The position numbers were made by a program, and so were the translations under genes. Shown here piece after piece: positions 1-10,622 of a DNA stretch of 64,000 nucleotides. The stretch is from Pyropia haitanensis (Eukaryota; Rhodophyta; Bangiophyceae; Bangiales; Bangiaceae): positions 1,536,064 to 1,600,063 of the forward strand of contig SDUX01000007.1 in assembly GCA_008729055.1 (NCBI GenBank), read 5' to 3'. Positions within the stretch are counted from its first letter, which is position 1. Each line of letters opens with the position of its first letter. The notes beneath the pieces were generated by a model. It did no database searches, was not told the origin of the DNA, and was given only the letters and a program-made list of their open reading frames with translations.

Positions 1-976
1 ACCTCAGAGCCTCCAGGCAGCGGCGGCTGCGGTCAAGGATGTTCAGACTCGAGTGACGTCGGCGCGGAGCCGCAGTACACCGTGCTGCCTCAGCGGCGAC
101 CGCGGAGCAAGCCGCTGTCACCGTCGTCGTCCTGTGGCAACCTCCCTTCCCGCTCGCCACGAAGTCCGCCCTCCCCACGACCGCGCTGCGGGCATCGCGT
201 CGCGACGGCCTCACGCGAGCGGCTGGCACAGCAGCACGGGCAGAGGCGGGGCCGTGTCGGTGACACTGCTCCTTTGTCAAAGGGAGAGGGGCGAGGGGTT
301 AGGGGTGAGCAGAGGAAGGGCCCCCGCGTGCGCGGCTGGACCCCCCCCACCTGCCTGTGCGACCGCGGCAGCTGCGCGCGTCGGTGGCCCCGTCGGCCGT
401 CGCAGACGGCACCAGGGTCTCTGGCAGAGCGGGCGGTGACTGCCGCCGGGCGGAGGCTACGACGACGGCGGCAGCGGCGTCGGCGGGGACGGCGGCGGAG
501 GGGGGGGGAGCAGGGCTGGCGGCGCCCCGCCTCTGGCCGCCCCGCGCTGGCCAGGCCGCCGGCGCGCAGGCTGCGCCGCCGCGGTGGCGGGTTGGCGGCG
601 GCGGCGGACGGGGGGCGTGGGGGGGGACCCCCGCGGCGGCGGCGGGGGCGGCCGTGGGCCGGCGGGTGCCGCCCCTCACCTGCCACAGACCCCGCGTTGG
701 GGTGGCGGGCGTGTAGGGTGGCGCGCGTGGGAGGTGGCGGCAGGGGGGTGGCGGCGGGCATGGCGTGTGCCTGCCGGGGAGGGGGGAGTGCCGGTGGGGC
801 AGCCACCGAGTCGGGGACGGACAGTACTCCCCCCCAAACGAGCAGCGAGCCCCTACCAGACTGTCCCGTGTATGCACACGATGGCGCGGGAAGAACGGGC
901 ATTACGCCACATTCACAAAAAAAAAAAAAAAAAAAAAAAAAAAGCAGGCCCACTCACGGTGCAGACCCCCCCTCCC
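1..976. other. No supported gene; ends in an A27 tract
   Basis: All six frames are open over long distances because stop codons are rare at this GC content, but no frame shows a recognisable domain. The only landmark is a run of 27 A at 917-943. On the minus strand this is a T tract about 35 bases beyond the stop codon of the aldehyde dehydrogenase gene, so it probably belongs to that gene's 3' end. Confidence 0.5.
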
Positions 977-2002
977 TCACGCCTTGGCGCGGCCATACAT
1001 CTCGCGGAGCGCCCCCTGCTTGGCCGCGTACGAGTCCCGAAACGCCCAGTCGGGCGCCTCCCCCGCCGCGCACGCGACGATCGTCTGGGTGGTGGTGAAG
1101 CCGAGGAGCCCCTCCCGCCCGCCGGTGCGGCCCGTCCCCGACGCGCCGCGCCCCCCAAACGGCACCCCCGAGTGGAAGGCCTGGAGGAACGTGTCATTGA
1201 GCACGACACCGCCCGTCCGCAGCTGCCGCGCCAGCCGGTCGCCGGCGCGCGGGTCGGCGGTAAAGACGTAGCCGCCCAGCCCACACGGCGTGTCGTTGGC
1301 CGCCGAGACCGCCGCGTCGGCCGACGGCACGCGGAGGATGGGCAGGACGGGCCCAAACGTCTCGTCGCGGAGGACTGGGTGGGCGGCGCTGCCCGCGGTG
1401 GCCGCGTCGGCGGGCATGGCCAACACCGTCGGCGGGTAGTGGACGCCATCCGTGTGGCCGCCGGTGAGGACGGTGGCGCCCACCGCGACCGCCGCGTCCA
1501 CGTGCGCCTGGATCGTGGCCAGCTGGCTCCGCGACGTCGCGCAGCCGTACGTCACCTCCGCCCTATTCGACTCCGTGCCGCCGTCGCCACCCGCTGCACC
1601 GGGCGCCGGCGTGTAGCCGTACGTCACCTTGTCCTTGGTGTGGGCCACCATCGCGTCCACAAACGCGTCGTACACGCTGTCCACCACGTACGCGCACTCG
1701 ACGCCAATGCAGCACTGACCCGCGTGATAAAACGCGCTGTTGGCCACCGCCTGCACCGCCGACGGCACGTCCGCGTCGGCACACACGATCGCCGCGTCTT
1801 TGCCGCCCAGCTCGAGGGTGCAGCCGACGCCGCCCGCGCCGGCCGCGGCGGCGACTCGGCGGCCGACCGCGACGCTCCCAATAAACAGCACGTGGTCGGG
1901 CGAGCCGCGGGCGGCGTCGACCATGGCCGCGCCCACATCCCCCGCGCCGTGCAGCACACGCACCAGCGGGGCCAACACCCCGTCGGCCAGTGGCGCGATC
2001 GC
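977..2002 (-). CDS. Aldehyde dehydrogenase, C-terminal two thirds (last exon; 5' part not found)
   Basis: The 341 codons encode most of an NAD(P)-dependent aldehyde dehydrogenase, which oxidises aldehydes to acids. Reading from the 5' end one sees the cofactor-loop motif FIGSVAVGR (the family FTGS..VG), then ELGGKD with the general-base Glu, then HAGQCC with the nucleophilic Cys, then DETFGPVLPI and the C-terminal motif VPFGGRGASGTGR. The reading starts after an AG acceptor (minus strand, ending at 2003) that follows a G-rich tract at 2011-2034. About 150-200 residues of a normal enzyme, including the conserved PWN..P asparagine, are not visible in any frame upstream to 3400. Either an upstream exon is too diverged or broken to recognise, or the gene is 5'-truncated. 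The sub-family is not clear; class 3 and related broad-specificity enzymes are possible. Confidence 0.85.
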   Translation of the reverse strand, partial: AIAPLADGVLAPLVRVLHGAGDVGAAMVDAARGSPDHVLFIGSVAVGRRVAAAAGAGGVGCTLELGGKDAAIVCADADVPSAVQAVANSAFYHAGQCCIGVECAYVVDSVYDAFVDAMVAHTKDKVTYGYTPAPGAAGGDGGTESNRAEVTYGCATSRSQLATIQAHVDAAVAVGATVLTGGHTDGVHYPPTVLAMPADAATAGSAAHPVLRDETFGPVLPILRVPSADAAVSAANDTPCGLGGYVFTADPRAGDRLARQLRTGGVVLNDTFLQAFHSGVPFGGRGASGTGRTGGREGLLGFTTTQTIVACAAGEAPDWAFRDSYAAKQGALREMYGRAKA

Positions 2003-3424
2003 CTTTCCGCCCCCCTCCCCCCCCCCCCCCCCTCCCCTCTCCCCTGCAGGAGCGGCCGCCGCACGCTGGCTGGCGCCCGCGGGGCGGCGTGCCGGTGACG
2101 AGGACGGCCGGATGCCGAGCCCGCACGGCGCAGCGTCTTGGGGTGGCCGACCGCGTCGCCGCCCGCGCGTGGGGCGCGCCGGCCTCTCGCGAGGCCAGCT
2201 CGGATTCGAGGGGCGGCCGCCACCGGCCGCGCGCACCGACCGCGACCGCCGCCGCCGACAGCGCCGCCCGCCCGCCACCCGGCCGCGGGCGTGGCGCGCG
2301 TCGCCGGCAGCCGCCATTGGCGCCGGCGGTGGCGTGGGGGGGGGGGGTGGCCGAATTTGGCCAGCGTGCCGCCCATGACGCTTTCGCCGCGGGGGGCACG
2401 GCGCGCGGGATGGGCAACAGACACGCCGCCGTCCACCCCGGCCTCCGTCTCCCGCCCCCCCAAGTTTGCATCCGCTCTTCTCCCCCCCCCCCCCCTCCGC
2501 CGTCACCTCGCCCAGCAGGCCACGGCTGCAGGGATGGCATTGCCACCCCCACCCCCCCCCCCCCCTTCTTTGCTTCCCGTCTGCTGCCGGCCACAGGGCA
2601 GCGACGGCCGCCAGCACTGACGCCCCCCCGCGGCGGGTGCCCCGCTCTTCCTGGCGCCGGCCAATGCGGACAACCGTCGCGGCGCGGCGGGCGGCGGCCG
2701 CCGCTCGGTGGCGGGCGACCCGCGGGGGCGGACCCGTGGGGGGGGTCGTACCGCCGGGCGGTGCCGGCCGCGGCTGCGCGGCGGGCGCTGGCGGTGCCGC
2801 CGGTCGCCACGACCGGCCGCGCACCGGCCGCGTTGGCGGCGGGGGTGGGCGGCGAGCGGCTGGCCGCGGCGTCGGCGGCGGCGGCGGCGGCGGCAGCAGT
2901 GACGGCGGGTCCCCTCGCGTCGCCACTCCCCACGGTGCGACCGGCCGGCCTCCCGCCCTGCATGCCACTCTACGTTGCCCCTCCCGCGGGACGCGCCCGG
3001 TCCACGCGCGCGGTCGCGGTGGGTGGCGGCGGCGGAGCGGTCTGGTAGGCGCGGCCGTCACGGCCGTGCCAGCCCGACCGCCCACCCCCACCGCCCCTCC
3101 CCGCCTGCGGCTGCTGCGCACCGCACGCTCTTTAGTCGCCGCGCGTGCTGGGGTGTCCCCCGCCACTGTCCGTCTTCGCTCCCCCGGCCGCTCTGCCCCA
3201 CGGCGTGTGCGGTGGGGACGCCTTGCTCCCCCCCTTCCCCCCGCTTCCCCCCCCTCCCCACCCCAGGTTTCTCCACCTCCCATCCCCGCCATTGCCCCAC
3301 CGCGAACGCCTCCTGACCCGGCGGTCACCGGCCGCCACCCATCACGCTCGCCGCCGGTGCGAGCGGCCGTGCATCCCCTGCACCTCCCCCTCCACCACAA
3401 CCCCGCCCACCGCCGGCCCCGACG
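2003..3424. other. Intergenic or unresolved 5' region between divergent genes
   Basis: This stretch separates the minus-strand aldehyde dehydrogenase exon from the plus-strand protease. It is dominated by C/G runs (2011-2034, 2335-2347, 2480-2495, 2555-2566) and GC-rich low-complexity DNA. No frame gives the N-terminal half of an aldehyde dehydrogenase. It may hold the missing first exon in damaged form and the promoters of both genes, but nothing specific can be assigned. Confidence 0.4.
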
Positions 3425-4961
3425 ATGCGTCCCCGTATCGCGGCGGTGCCGCTGCTGCTCTTCCTGACCGCCGCCGCTGGCGGGCGTGCCGCGATGGTCA
3501 CCCGCCCACCCGCGTCGGCGCCCGCCGGCCTCGGCCGCGTGACGCTGCCACTGCCGCCGATGCGGCCAGTCGCCGCGTCAGCGTCGGCATCGGCGCCGGC
3601 GTCGGCGCCGGCGTCGGCGTCGGCGCCATCGGCCAGCGTCGGCGGGGGCCTTCCCCCCCCCCTGCAGCCGTCCGCCGCCTCGGTGGCTGGCACCGCCTTG
3701 AACCGCCTGACCACCGCCACGCACGTCATCCGCGGCACCCCTGTCACCGCGCCTGATGCGTACCCGTATATTGTGGACTTGTCCACGTCCCCGACGGCGG
3801 TGTCGTCGACGCGGTTTTGTGGCGGCAGCCTCATCGCGCCGGACATCGTCCTCACCGCGGGGCACTGCGTGGTGGCGGTGCTGTCGGGGGAGGTCGCCGC
3901 CGATGCGGCCGCCGCCGACGGCGGCGCCAGTGGGGGCGGCGGTGACAATGGACGGGGTGAGGCGCCGTCAAGTGGCGGGGGCGGGGGGGAGGGGGGGGGA
4001 CGCCGACGACGCCCGCTCGCCCGACGGCCACGCTGCCGGTGGCGGCCCGCAACCCGAAGTGCGCATCTACGCAGTCATTGGGCGGCACCAGCTGGCCGAC
4101 GACGGCGAGCCGCGGGAGCAGGCCGACACGGTGGAGGGCGGCCCGTCGGTGCGGCCCGCCGCAACGTCAGCGGCGGACGCGGCGGCGGAGGAGGCGTCGC
4201 TGCCACCGCCGCTGCGGCCCCGTCGCGGCGGCGCCACCGCTCCCCCCTCCCAGCCCATCCGCGTCCTTGCCGCGGCGGTCCACCCCGCCTACACGGGCCT
4301 CGGCTCACCCGGCGACGTGGCGGTGTTGCTCCTCGAGCGCCCGTCGGCGGCGCGTCCCGTCGCGCTCGCCGCGGCGGCACCGCCGACGGGCACGCCCGCG
4401 ACGGTCGTCGGCTTTGGCGTCAAGGCGCTGGGCACGCTCGAGGGGGTGGGCGTCAACGTGGCGGTGCTGCCGCGGCGGCTGCAGGCCACCACCCTTACTG
4501 TCGCGGAGCGGTCGTTTTGTGAACCCCCGGGGGCGGCGGGAGACAGCGACAGCGGCGGCGGCGGCGGCAGCGGCGGCGACGGCAACGACAATGGCAACGG
4601 CGGGGATGGAGACCGCGACACGGCGGGCGGGCGGCTGCCGCCCGGCGTGCTGTGCACCAAGCCCGTCGTCGCGGGCGCGAGCGCGTGCAGCGGGGACTCT
4701 GGCTCGGCGCTCGTTGCGCCCGCCGCGGTGACGGCCGGCACGGCCGCTCGCGGCGGCCGGTGGGGCGGCGGCCGCGGCGACGACCGCCCCGACGTGCTCG
4801 TCGGCGTCGTGAGCTTTGGCGACGCCGCCTGCGCGGCGCGCGACGCGGGCGTCTTTACTGACGTTGCCGCGGTGCGGGGGTGGATCGAGGCGGGCGTGGT
4901 GAAGCTGCACGCCGCCGCCGCGATGGCCACCGCGCTCGCACGGCCGCTGCGGCTTGGGTGA
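3425..4961 (+). CDS. Secreted trypsin-like serine protease (S1 family), frame break in the middle
   Basis: This is a chymotrypsin-fold serine endopeptidase. The start at 3425 gives a hydrophobic signal peptide (PRIAAVPLLLFLTAAAGG), then an Ala/Ser/Pro-rich pro-region, then the mature part starting near VIRGTPVTAPDAYPY. The catalytic His lies in LTAGHC (about 3850-3870), the Asp in GDVAVLLLE (about 4310-4335) and the Ser in CSGDSGSALVA (about 4686-4720), so the triad is complete. The His half and the Asp/Ser half lie in different frames. The switch falls between about 3900 and 4030, where several G runs occur (3969-3999), so a base miscount in a G run or a very short intron explains it. Gly/Asp-rich inserts (about 4548-4625) interrupt the second barrel. 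It is likely exported or vacuolar; the substrate is unknown. Confidence 0.8.
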
Positions 4962-4965
4962 GAGC

Positions 4966-4982
4966 GGGGGGGGGGGGGGGGG
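4966..4982 (+). repeat. G homopolymer just after the protease stop
   Basis: An almost pure G run begins 5 bases after the TGA of the protease. It is one of many long G or C runs in the window that sit at gene edges. Confidence 0.7.
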
Positions 4983-5214
4983 GCACGGAGCAGTGAGTGG
5001 GGGCGGGGGGCCGGGGGAGCACAGTCAGAGCAAAACAGCAAAACGGAAGACAAACAGCATCCAATACTGGAGGGGGGGACATGCGGCGGGGTTCCCGGCG
5101 CTGGGGAGGGAGACAGGGGGCGGGGGCGCCGCCCCCAGCCGCGGTCGTTGAGCCGTGCCGATGCAATGGCGGCGGGGGTGGGCGTCGGGAGTCACGGTGA
5201 GCGGCGGGAAAGGG

Positions 5215-5740
5215 CCGGCCCTGACAACCTCGTGGAGGCGCGCGCGGGTGGGCGTGGCGAGCTCCCCGAGCGTATCCGTCAGCACGTAGTGGAAGGCGTA
5301 GGGGAAGGCCATCAGCGGGAGCGTGGCGACGATGCCAACGGGGGAAACCCGGGGGGAGACCAGCGCCGCCGCCACCGACGCCACCGTCGGGTCGCCCGGG
5401 GAGGCCGCGCCGCCCGCCGCCAGCACGCCGACCAGTTGCAGGACCAGCGCGGCGGCGAGGGCGTAGCAGCCGCCCACCGCGATGGCCGACGACGGCCCAA
5501 ACGCGGCGAGGTCACCGGCCAGGCACGGCGCGGCGAGCGCAACGACGGTGGCAACGACCAGGCCCAGCCGCGGGGCCCCCCCGAGGAAGGACGGCAGCAG
5601 CAGCGGCGCCAGCTCCACCACCCCACACACGAAGCTCACCGCCGCCACACCGAGCGCGCCGCACACGGCCATGTCCGTCGCCGCACCGGCGAGCCTGCAG
5701 GCGCGCCCTCCTTCCCAGCCGCAGCGCCACGGCTCCCCAG
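5215..5740 (-). pseudogene. Fragment of an amino-acid/auxin-permease-like transporter (AAAP/SLC38 type)
   Basis: The minus-strand frame encodes three or four hydrophobic helices (around MAVCGALGVAAVSFVCGVV, LGLVVATVVALAAPCLAGD, AIAVGGCYALAAALVLQLVG and SPVGIVATLPLMAFPYAFHY) followed by a hydrophilic end, LTDTLGELATPTRARLHEVV. The pattern of a helix, then PLMAFPYAFHY, then a Glu-Leu and pt..R motif resembles the middle of AAAP/SLC38 amino-acid transporters. The family normally has about 11 helices, so most of the protein is missing on both sides. The 3' side runs into intergenic sequence before the protease gene, and the 5' side ends about 40 bases from a TIR element inserted at 5780. A GTGAGT donor-like site (minus strand, near 5769) and an AG near 5697 suggest the piece was once an internal exon. 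A decayed or transposon-interrupted gene is the likeliest reading. Confidence 0.45.
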
Positions 5741-5779
5741 CGTGTGCGGCCGGGCGCAACGCCAACTCACCGGCTACTG

Positions 5780-6989
5780 CGCAGTGCCTGCTAAACCGTC
5801 TCAAAAAAAACCTGCTTTTTCGGTTGCGGGGCCCCTTGCGGGCTTGCGTCGGATCTTGCTTTCACGCAAGCCAGTCTGCGGGACAAGCAAGATTTTTCTG
5901 TGGAGTCTGCTTGTTCCGCAAGTCAGCCATTCTTGCGCGACCCTTTGCGGAAATCTCCCACGCCGCGACGGTCAACGACCGTCGCAGCGTACCCAATCAG
6001 AGACCAGGACGGAACAGGTGTTCGAAGCCCTGGGCCGTCCTGGCTACCTGGACCAGCGCCGGGTTCTCGCTCTTCCGCTGAGACAGTAGCTGCTCGTTTA
6101 CCTGCAACAGCACCGCAGTCGAGCCGCACACCTCAAGGCGGAGTATTTCCACCTCCTGCCGCAGGCAATCAGGGTCCGGCTTCTACGCCTCAGTGGATGC
6201 CGCTTCCATGGCGATACCTACCGTCGAGAGCGAGGGGGAAGCGGAGGCGTGCTGAGGGAAGGGGGAGGCGGGAGAGGGAGCTACTATCGGCTGAAGCGAA
6301 GTTGACGGCGGGCACCATCCCCGCACCGCGCCACCGTTACCAGTTACCACAGCCTGCAGTGGCTGCCGCTCCGCAGCGCCCCAAAGAGCCGTCATCACTG
6401 CGACCCCCACGGACGAGAACGGGGGGAGAGCGGACGGGCGTGGGGGAGTGCAGGTAAGGGGGCTACCTGCGGGCAGAGAAGCGGTTGAGCGGAGTGGAGG
6501 GGGGGGGGGGAGGAAGAGGGTGCCACCCCTTGGCGCTACGCCATCCGCCCAAGCCGGGTCGTCAAGCGCCTCGTCAAGCCGTCTCCCTCGACGTCACTTT
6601 TCTTACCACCGGGCCCCGCAGAGTGCGGGAGATTTTCGCCGCAATGGCCCATGCAGAGGCGACTCCGCAAGATGGTTTGCGGCGACCACAAGCCACCTTG
6701 CGGTCATTGCAAACGTCCCAAGGTGCGGATTGCACGGAGCCCTGCAGTGAAGCGTTTCGGTCCGTCGCCATCGGTGATTTTCTATGGCCAGACAGCTGAG
6801 CTCCATGCGCTTCTGTCCGTATGAGATGAACTCCGTCGATGGACCGAAAGGCACCCATGTAAATGAAAAACAAAAAAACTGAGAAAAATCGGGGCTCACA
6901 CTGTCGAAACAGACGGTGACAACCGCTTGCGGGCCGGCCCAAGCAAAGGAAAAGCAAGAATTTTTTGAGACGGTTTAGCAGGCACTGCG
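5780..6989. mobile_element. Non-autonomous TIR element, family A copy 1 (1,210 bp, CTG duplication)
   Basis: The left end reads CGCAGTGCC then TGCTAAACCGTCTCAAA, and the right end is its inverse complement (TTTGAGACGGTTTAGCA then GGCACTGCG). Direct CTG copies flank it at 5777-5779 and 6990-6992. The left arm (5780-5960) and right arm (6740-6989) closely resemble those of a second copy at 26905-28673. The interior is lower in GC than its surroundings, contains an inner inverted pair (near 5948-5966 and 6620-6645) and has no recognisable transposase. TIRs plus a 3-bp duplication suggest mobilisation by a PIF/Harbinger-type transposase; this is an inference. Confidence 0.85.
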
Positions 6990-6992
6990 CTG

Positions 6993-7654
6993 GCAGAGGC
7001 GGCAGGTGCGCCGTGGCGCCCTCGAGACCCGCGTCCTGGCTTGCCCAAGGATGGACACGAAGACCATAAGTCTTGGCGTTACTGGTGTTGGTACTTGACA
7101 GCCAGTGGGTGACGGATGACACAGCAAGTGTACTTTGCCAGCCGTCTCTGCGCCGTGGCATTGTCAGTCGGTGCGCCGTCGCCGGCACTCGACCGCGCCC
7201 ACTACCGTGTTCTGCCCTCCACCGCCCGCCCGACTTCTGGGCTGCAGTAGCTGCTCTCCACCTTCCACCACGCCACGATGCGCCCCGTGATCGACCATCG
7301 ATTATTCCCCGGTCGCTTCCGACGTGCGCCGCGTCGTGGGCAAGTGGCGACCGCAAGGCCCTGGCCGGTCGCGGCGATGCGGAGGAGGTACCGAGACCGG
7401 CCAGCGGGCGGGAAACAGTGGGCAGCACCGTTGACGGCATCCGCCTTCGTTGTCAGGCGCAGTGTGGGGTGCTGACGCGTTGCCGTGTCTTTGAACCACT
7501 GGGTGAGCGGTAGCGCCACGCACACCCGCCCGCCGCCACGCCAGAGCTCGCCCCACCCTGCAGGCACGGCGCGAGTCGAGGCGGACGGCGACGGCGGTGC
7601 CGGTGCTTGCGTAGGCCGTCCGCGTCGGACCGTGCAGGTGGGCGGCCTGGCGCC
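6993..7654. other. Intergenic between TIR element and thioesterase-like gene
   Basis: No frame carries a recognisable protein. The stretch presumably holds the promoter of the plus-strand hydrolase that starts at 7655. No clear TATA-like sequence is seen. Confidence 0.4.
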
Positions 7655-8431
7655 ATGGCGAGCGGGTGTTCCTGCGCGAGCGTGGCGGGTGGCGTGTGCC
7701 GGCCGGCAGCCTCGTCTCGGCGACCGCGGCGACGTGCGGGCTGGACGTGGTCGCTGCGCGCAGCGGCGGTGGCGCTGGCAGTGCTGGTTGCGGCCGCTGC
7801 CGCCGACGCCCATCGCCCGAGTTCCGGCGACAGCGTTGAGCCCCCCCCCCCGCCCTCCTCCTCCTCCCCCATTGCCTCCCTCGCCGTCCGGCGGCTGCCC
7901 GTCAGCCTCCGCGGAGCCGGCGACGGCAATGGTGGCACCGGCGCGGTCATCAACCCCCTCCTCGTCCGCACCGCCTTGGCGGCGGTGGTCATCGTGCACG
8001 GGACGGGCGGCTTTGGGGACAACTGGTCGTACCTGGCGCTCGCGCTCTCTTTCCTCCGCCTCAACGAGGTGCGGTGGGTGCTGCCGATGGCGGCCAAGCG
8101 GCCGACGGGCGCGTCGGGCGCGCGCCGGCCGTCGTGGTTTGACGTGTACGGCGTCGTCGACGAGGCGGCGCCCGCGGATGAGCCCAACATCCTGGCCGTG
8201 GCGGACCGCGTCGCGGGCCTCGTGGCCGCCGAGGTGGCCCGCGGCATGCCGCCGTCGCGGGCGTTGGCGATGGGCTTTAGCCAGGGGGGTGCGGTGGCGC
8301 TGACGCACGCGCTCCGCAGCCCGGTGCGGGTGGGCGGCACAGTCGTGCTCAGCGGCTGCCTGCCGCTGCGGCGGCGGTACCCGGCGGCGGTGAGCACGGC
8401 GAACCGGGATTCCCCCATTCTCATGCTGCAC
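7655..8431 (+). CDS. Acyl-protein thioesterase / phospholipase-carboxylesterase-like alpha-beta hydrolase, exon 1
   Basis: The 259 codons begin with a hydrophobic segment (WSLRAAAVALAVLVAAAAAD), a signal peptide or membrane anchor, and then match the APT1/carboxylesterase family in order: VVIVHGTGGFGDNW (oxyanion loop), VLPMAAKRPTG, SWFDVYGV, and the nucleophile elbow LAMGFSQGGAVALTH followed by VVLSGCLPL. The exon ends at MLH|GTACGT, exactly where the family has LHG..D with the catalytic Asp. The 3' exon is not certain. Acceptors at about 8861 and 8955 are possible; the second leads to a frame with IKSLKDGSNASG.TY, which resembles the LK..G...TY helix-strand of the family, but the expected Asp and final His cannot be seen. 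The enzyme may therefore be incomplete or diverged. The start at 7655 was chosen because it is the ATG that precedes the hydrophobic leader. Confidence 0.7.
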
Positions 8432-9100
8432 GTACGTTTGGGGGGGGAGGGGGAGGGGGGAGGGACTGTGGGGGTACAGGCGCGAGCGTCAGGTCAATCT
8501 GGCGGCGTGATGGGCGACAGCTGGGGCGTGCGCCACCGCCGCCGGATGTCCCTCGTTTTGTGGCACCGGGCTGGTGGGAGCTATGAGCACGGCCGTAGCG
8601 TGTTTGTGGTGGCGTTGCTCCACTCCACCTTGCCGCGGACACCGCACTGGATGGAGGTGGTGCCTACATACTCTGCTCGCCATCGCGCTTTCACACAAAC
8701 ACAACCAGGCCCGTCTGCAATCCTCACCCACACCGCGAGCTTCAATGACACCACCAGCCACACGAACGTCACAGTGCATTGCAACCCCACGCACATTGTC
8801 CATGATAGCTCGCCGCTCTGCCCCCCCCACCCCCCTGATGTCCTCCCTCTCGTTCCGCCAGCACAACGAGAAAGTAACTTTTCTCACAACACGAGTCTTG
8901 TGAGCCAGACCAGTGCACCGACCGCTGCGGGATTTTGTTGCACGAAAGCGCCAGAACGTTGGCCGTACGCAGCTCCTGAAGCCCCGCTCCTACATCAAGT
9001 CGCTGAAGGACGGGAGCAATGCGTCGGGCATGACCTACTCGCCGCAGGTCGAGCCGCTGGCGGGGGTGGTCCGGCCGGTGACGGCGGGGGAGGGGGGGGT
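8432..9100 (+). other. Intron and uncertain 3' exon(s) of the thioesterase-like gene
   Basis: This begins with GTACGT and a G-rich run and carries several pyrimidine-rich AG acceptor candidates (near 8861 and 8955). A frame from about 8956 to 9070 looks weakly coding. No transcript evidence is available to choose among them. Confidence 0.35.
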
Positions 9101-9104
9101 GGCT

Positions 9105-9300
9105 GGTGACGGTGGGTGGGAGCTGTGCCGGCGGTGGGTGGGAGCTGTGCCGGCGGCGGGTCGGTGGGTGGGAGCTGTGCCGGCGGTGGGTGGGAGCTGT
9201 GTCGGCGGTGGGTGTCAGCCGTGCCGGCGGTGGGTCGGTGGGTGGGAGCTGTGCCGGCGGCGGTTCGGTGGGTGGGAGCTGTGTCGGGGGTCGGTAGGCT
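9105..9300 (+). repeat. Minisatellite, units of about 20-30 bp
   Basis: The motif GTGGGTGGGAGCTGTGCCGG recurs about seven times with small variations (GTC for GCC, added GGCGGGTC). Every frame through it is open and gives WELCRR- or GGSCAGG-like repeats; these are probably not translated. Confidence 0.85.
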
Positions 9301-9629
9301 TGCGTGGCGGCCGGTGGTGGAGGCGGCGGTGGTGGCGGTGACGGCCGGTGACGGTGGGCGCACCCCGTCCCACCCCGCCCACGCGACGCGGGCAGGCAGG
9401 CGAGGTGGGGCAGTTGGGCGGACGGGGGGGGGTGGGGGGAGACAGGGGGGGGGGGGGGGGAGGGGAGGGCGGGCTTGGGCGGCCGACAGGGTGCACCGGT
9501 GCGGCAGCTGCGGCGGCGACAGCGCCGCGAGGAAAAAATAAAACGCTATATCAAACCAGTCCTACGGCGGCCTTCCCCGGCGGCTTCCCCGGTCCCTTTT
9601 TCCACACCCCCCTACCACCAGCCGCCACC

Positions 9630-9830
9630 ATGGGCCCCCCCCTACGCCGCCTGACGTGGGACGACCTCTCGGAGGCGGACCGCCGAGCCAAAACCGAGCG
9701 GAAGCGGGTCCGCCGCGCCGAATTGCGGGCGGCGGCAGAGGACGGCGCAGCCTCCGTCTGCCCCCCCCGCCCGACGGCCGACGACGCGCGCCACGCACGC
9801 GCTCGTCGCCGCCGCCACGGCCACGTCCAA
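9630..9830 (+). CDS. Possible start of a small basic protein; 3' extent unresolved
   Basis: An ATG at 9630 sits in an ideal eukaryotic start context (GCCGCCACCATGG), about 90 bases after an A-rich, TATA-like stretch (9532-9555). It opens a charged helical N-terminus, TWDDLSEADRRAKTERKR, and continues RAELRAAAEDGA. A roughly 110-bp imperfect tandem duplication follows (about 9718-9815 and 9830-9930), after which frames change and no domain is seen. It could be the true 5' end of the secreted-protein gene downstream, a separate small gene, or chance. No function can be proposed. Confidence 0.3.
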
Positions 9831-10622
9831 AGTGCGGGCGGCGGCCGATGGCGGCGCGGCCTGCGTCTTCCCCCCCCCTCCGACGGCCGACGGAGCGCGC
9901 CACGCGCGCGCCCGTCGCCGTCCGGCGCGGACGGCGGCCGCGGTCTCCCGCGGCGGTGTCCCCTCTGCCCTCGTCACCTCGTGACGGGACGGCGGCAGCG
10001 GTGGCGGTGGCGGCGGGCGGCGATCATCGTGGCGGCGGTGGCGGTAGCCGTGGCGCCTGGCCGCGGCGGCAGCGGTGGACGGACGGGGGCGGGCCTTGGC
10101 TCCCGCGCGCCGCCGCCGCGGGGGGCCACGGCGGCGCGCCTCCCCCCCCGCGCGCGGGCGGCGTACCCGGCCGTGACGGAGGCGGCCGTGTGGATGGGGG
10201 GCGTAGGCAGGCGTCGTGGTGTGGAGGGGGCGGGGGGGGCGCCGCCGCCGTGCCCCCAAAGTCCCCGTCGCCCCGTGGCGGCTGGCGGCGTCGGGGGCGG
10301 CCACCCCCCTCGCGCCGCGCGCCGCCCAGAGGGGGACGGCCCCACGGCCTGCCGGCAGAGTGCGGACGCCGCCGCGGCGGCGGAGGTACCAGAGGCTGCC
10401 GCGGAGGGGGTGGCCGCACGATACGTAGCGTCCCGTTTGCCCCGCCGCAGGCAGCCGCGTCCCCCTGCCGCTGGCGATCCCCGTCCCCGCCGCACCCGTT
10501 GGGCGCCGCTGCCGATCGTGCCGTCGCGGGCGCCCCCCCTGTCCCCACCCCCGCCCCCTCCTCTCCTTGCTCATCCACTCCACGCGCGACCGGAGGAAGT
10601 GTCCGTCCCCGACGCGGCGGCA

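Noticed and set aside
917..943. Poly(A) tail of a retroposed sequence
   Set aside because: It lies just past the stop of the minus-strand gene and fits the T-rich 3'-flank pattern of other genes. No retroposed body or target duplication is visible on its plus-strand left.
9105..9300. CRISPR-like direct repeats
   Set aside because: The units are contiguous variants of a GTGGGTGGGAGCTGTG minisatellite without unique spacers.
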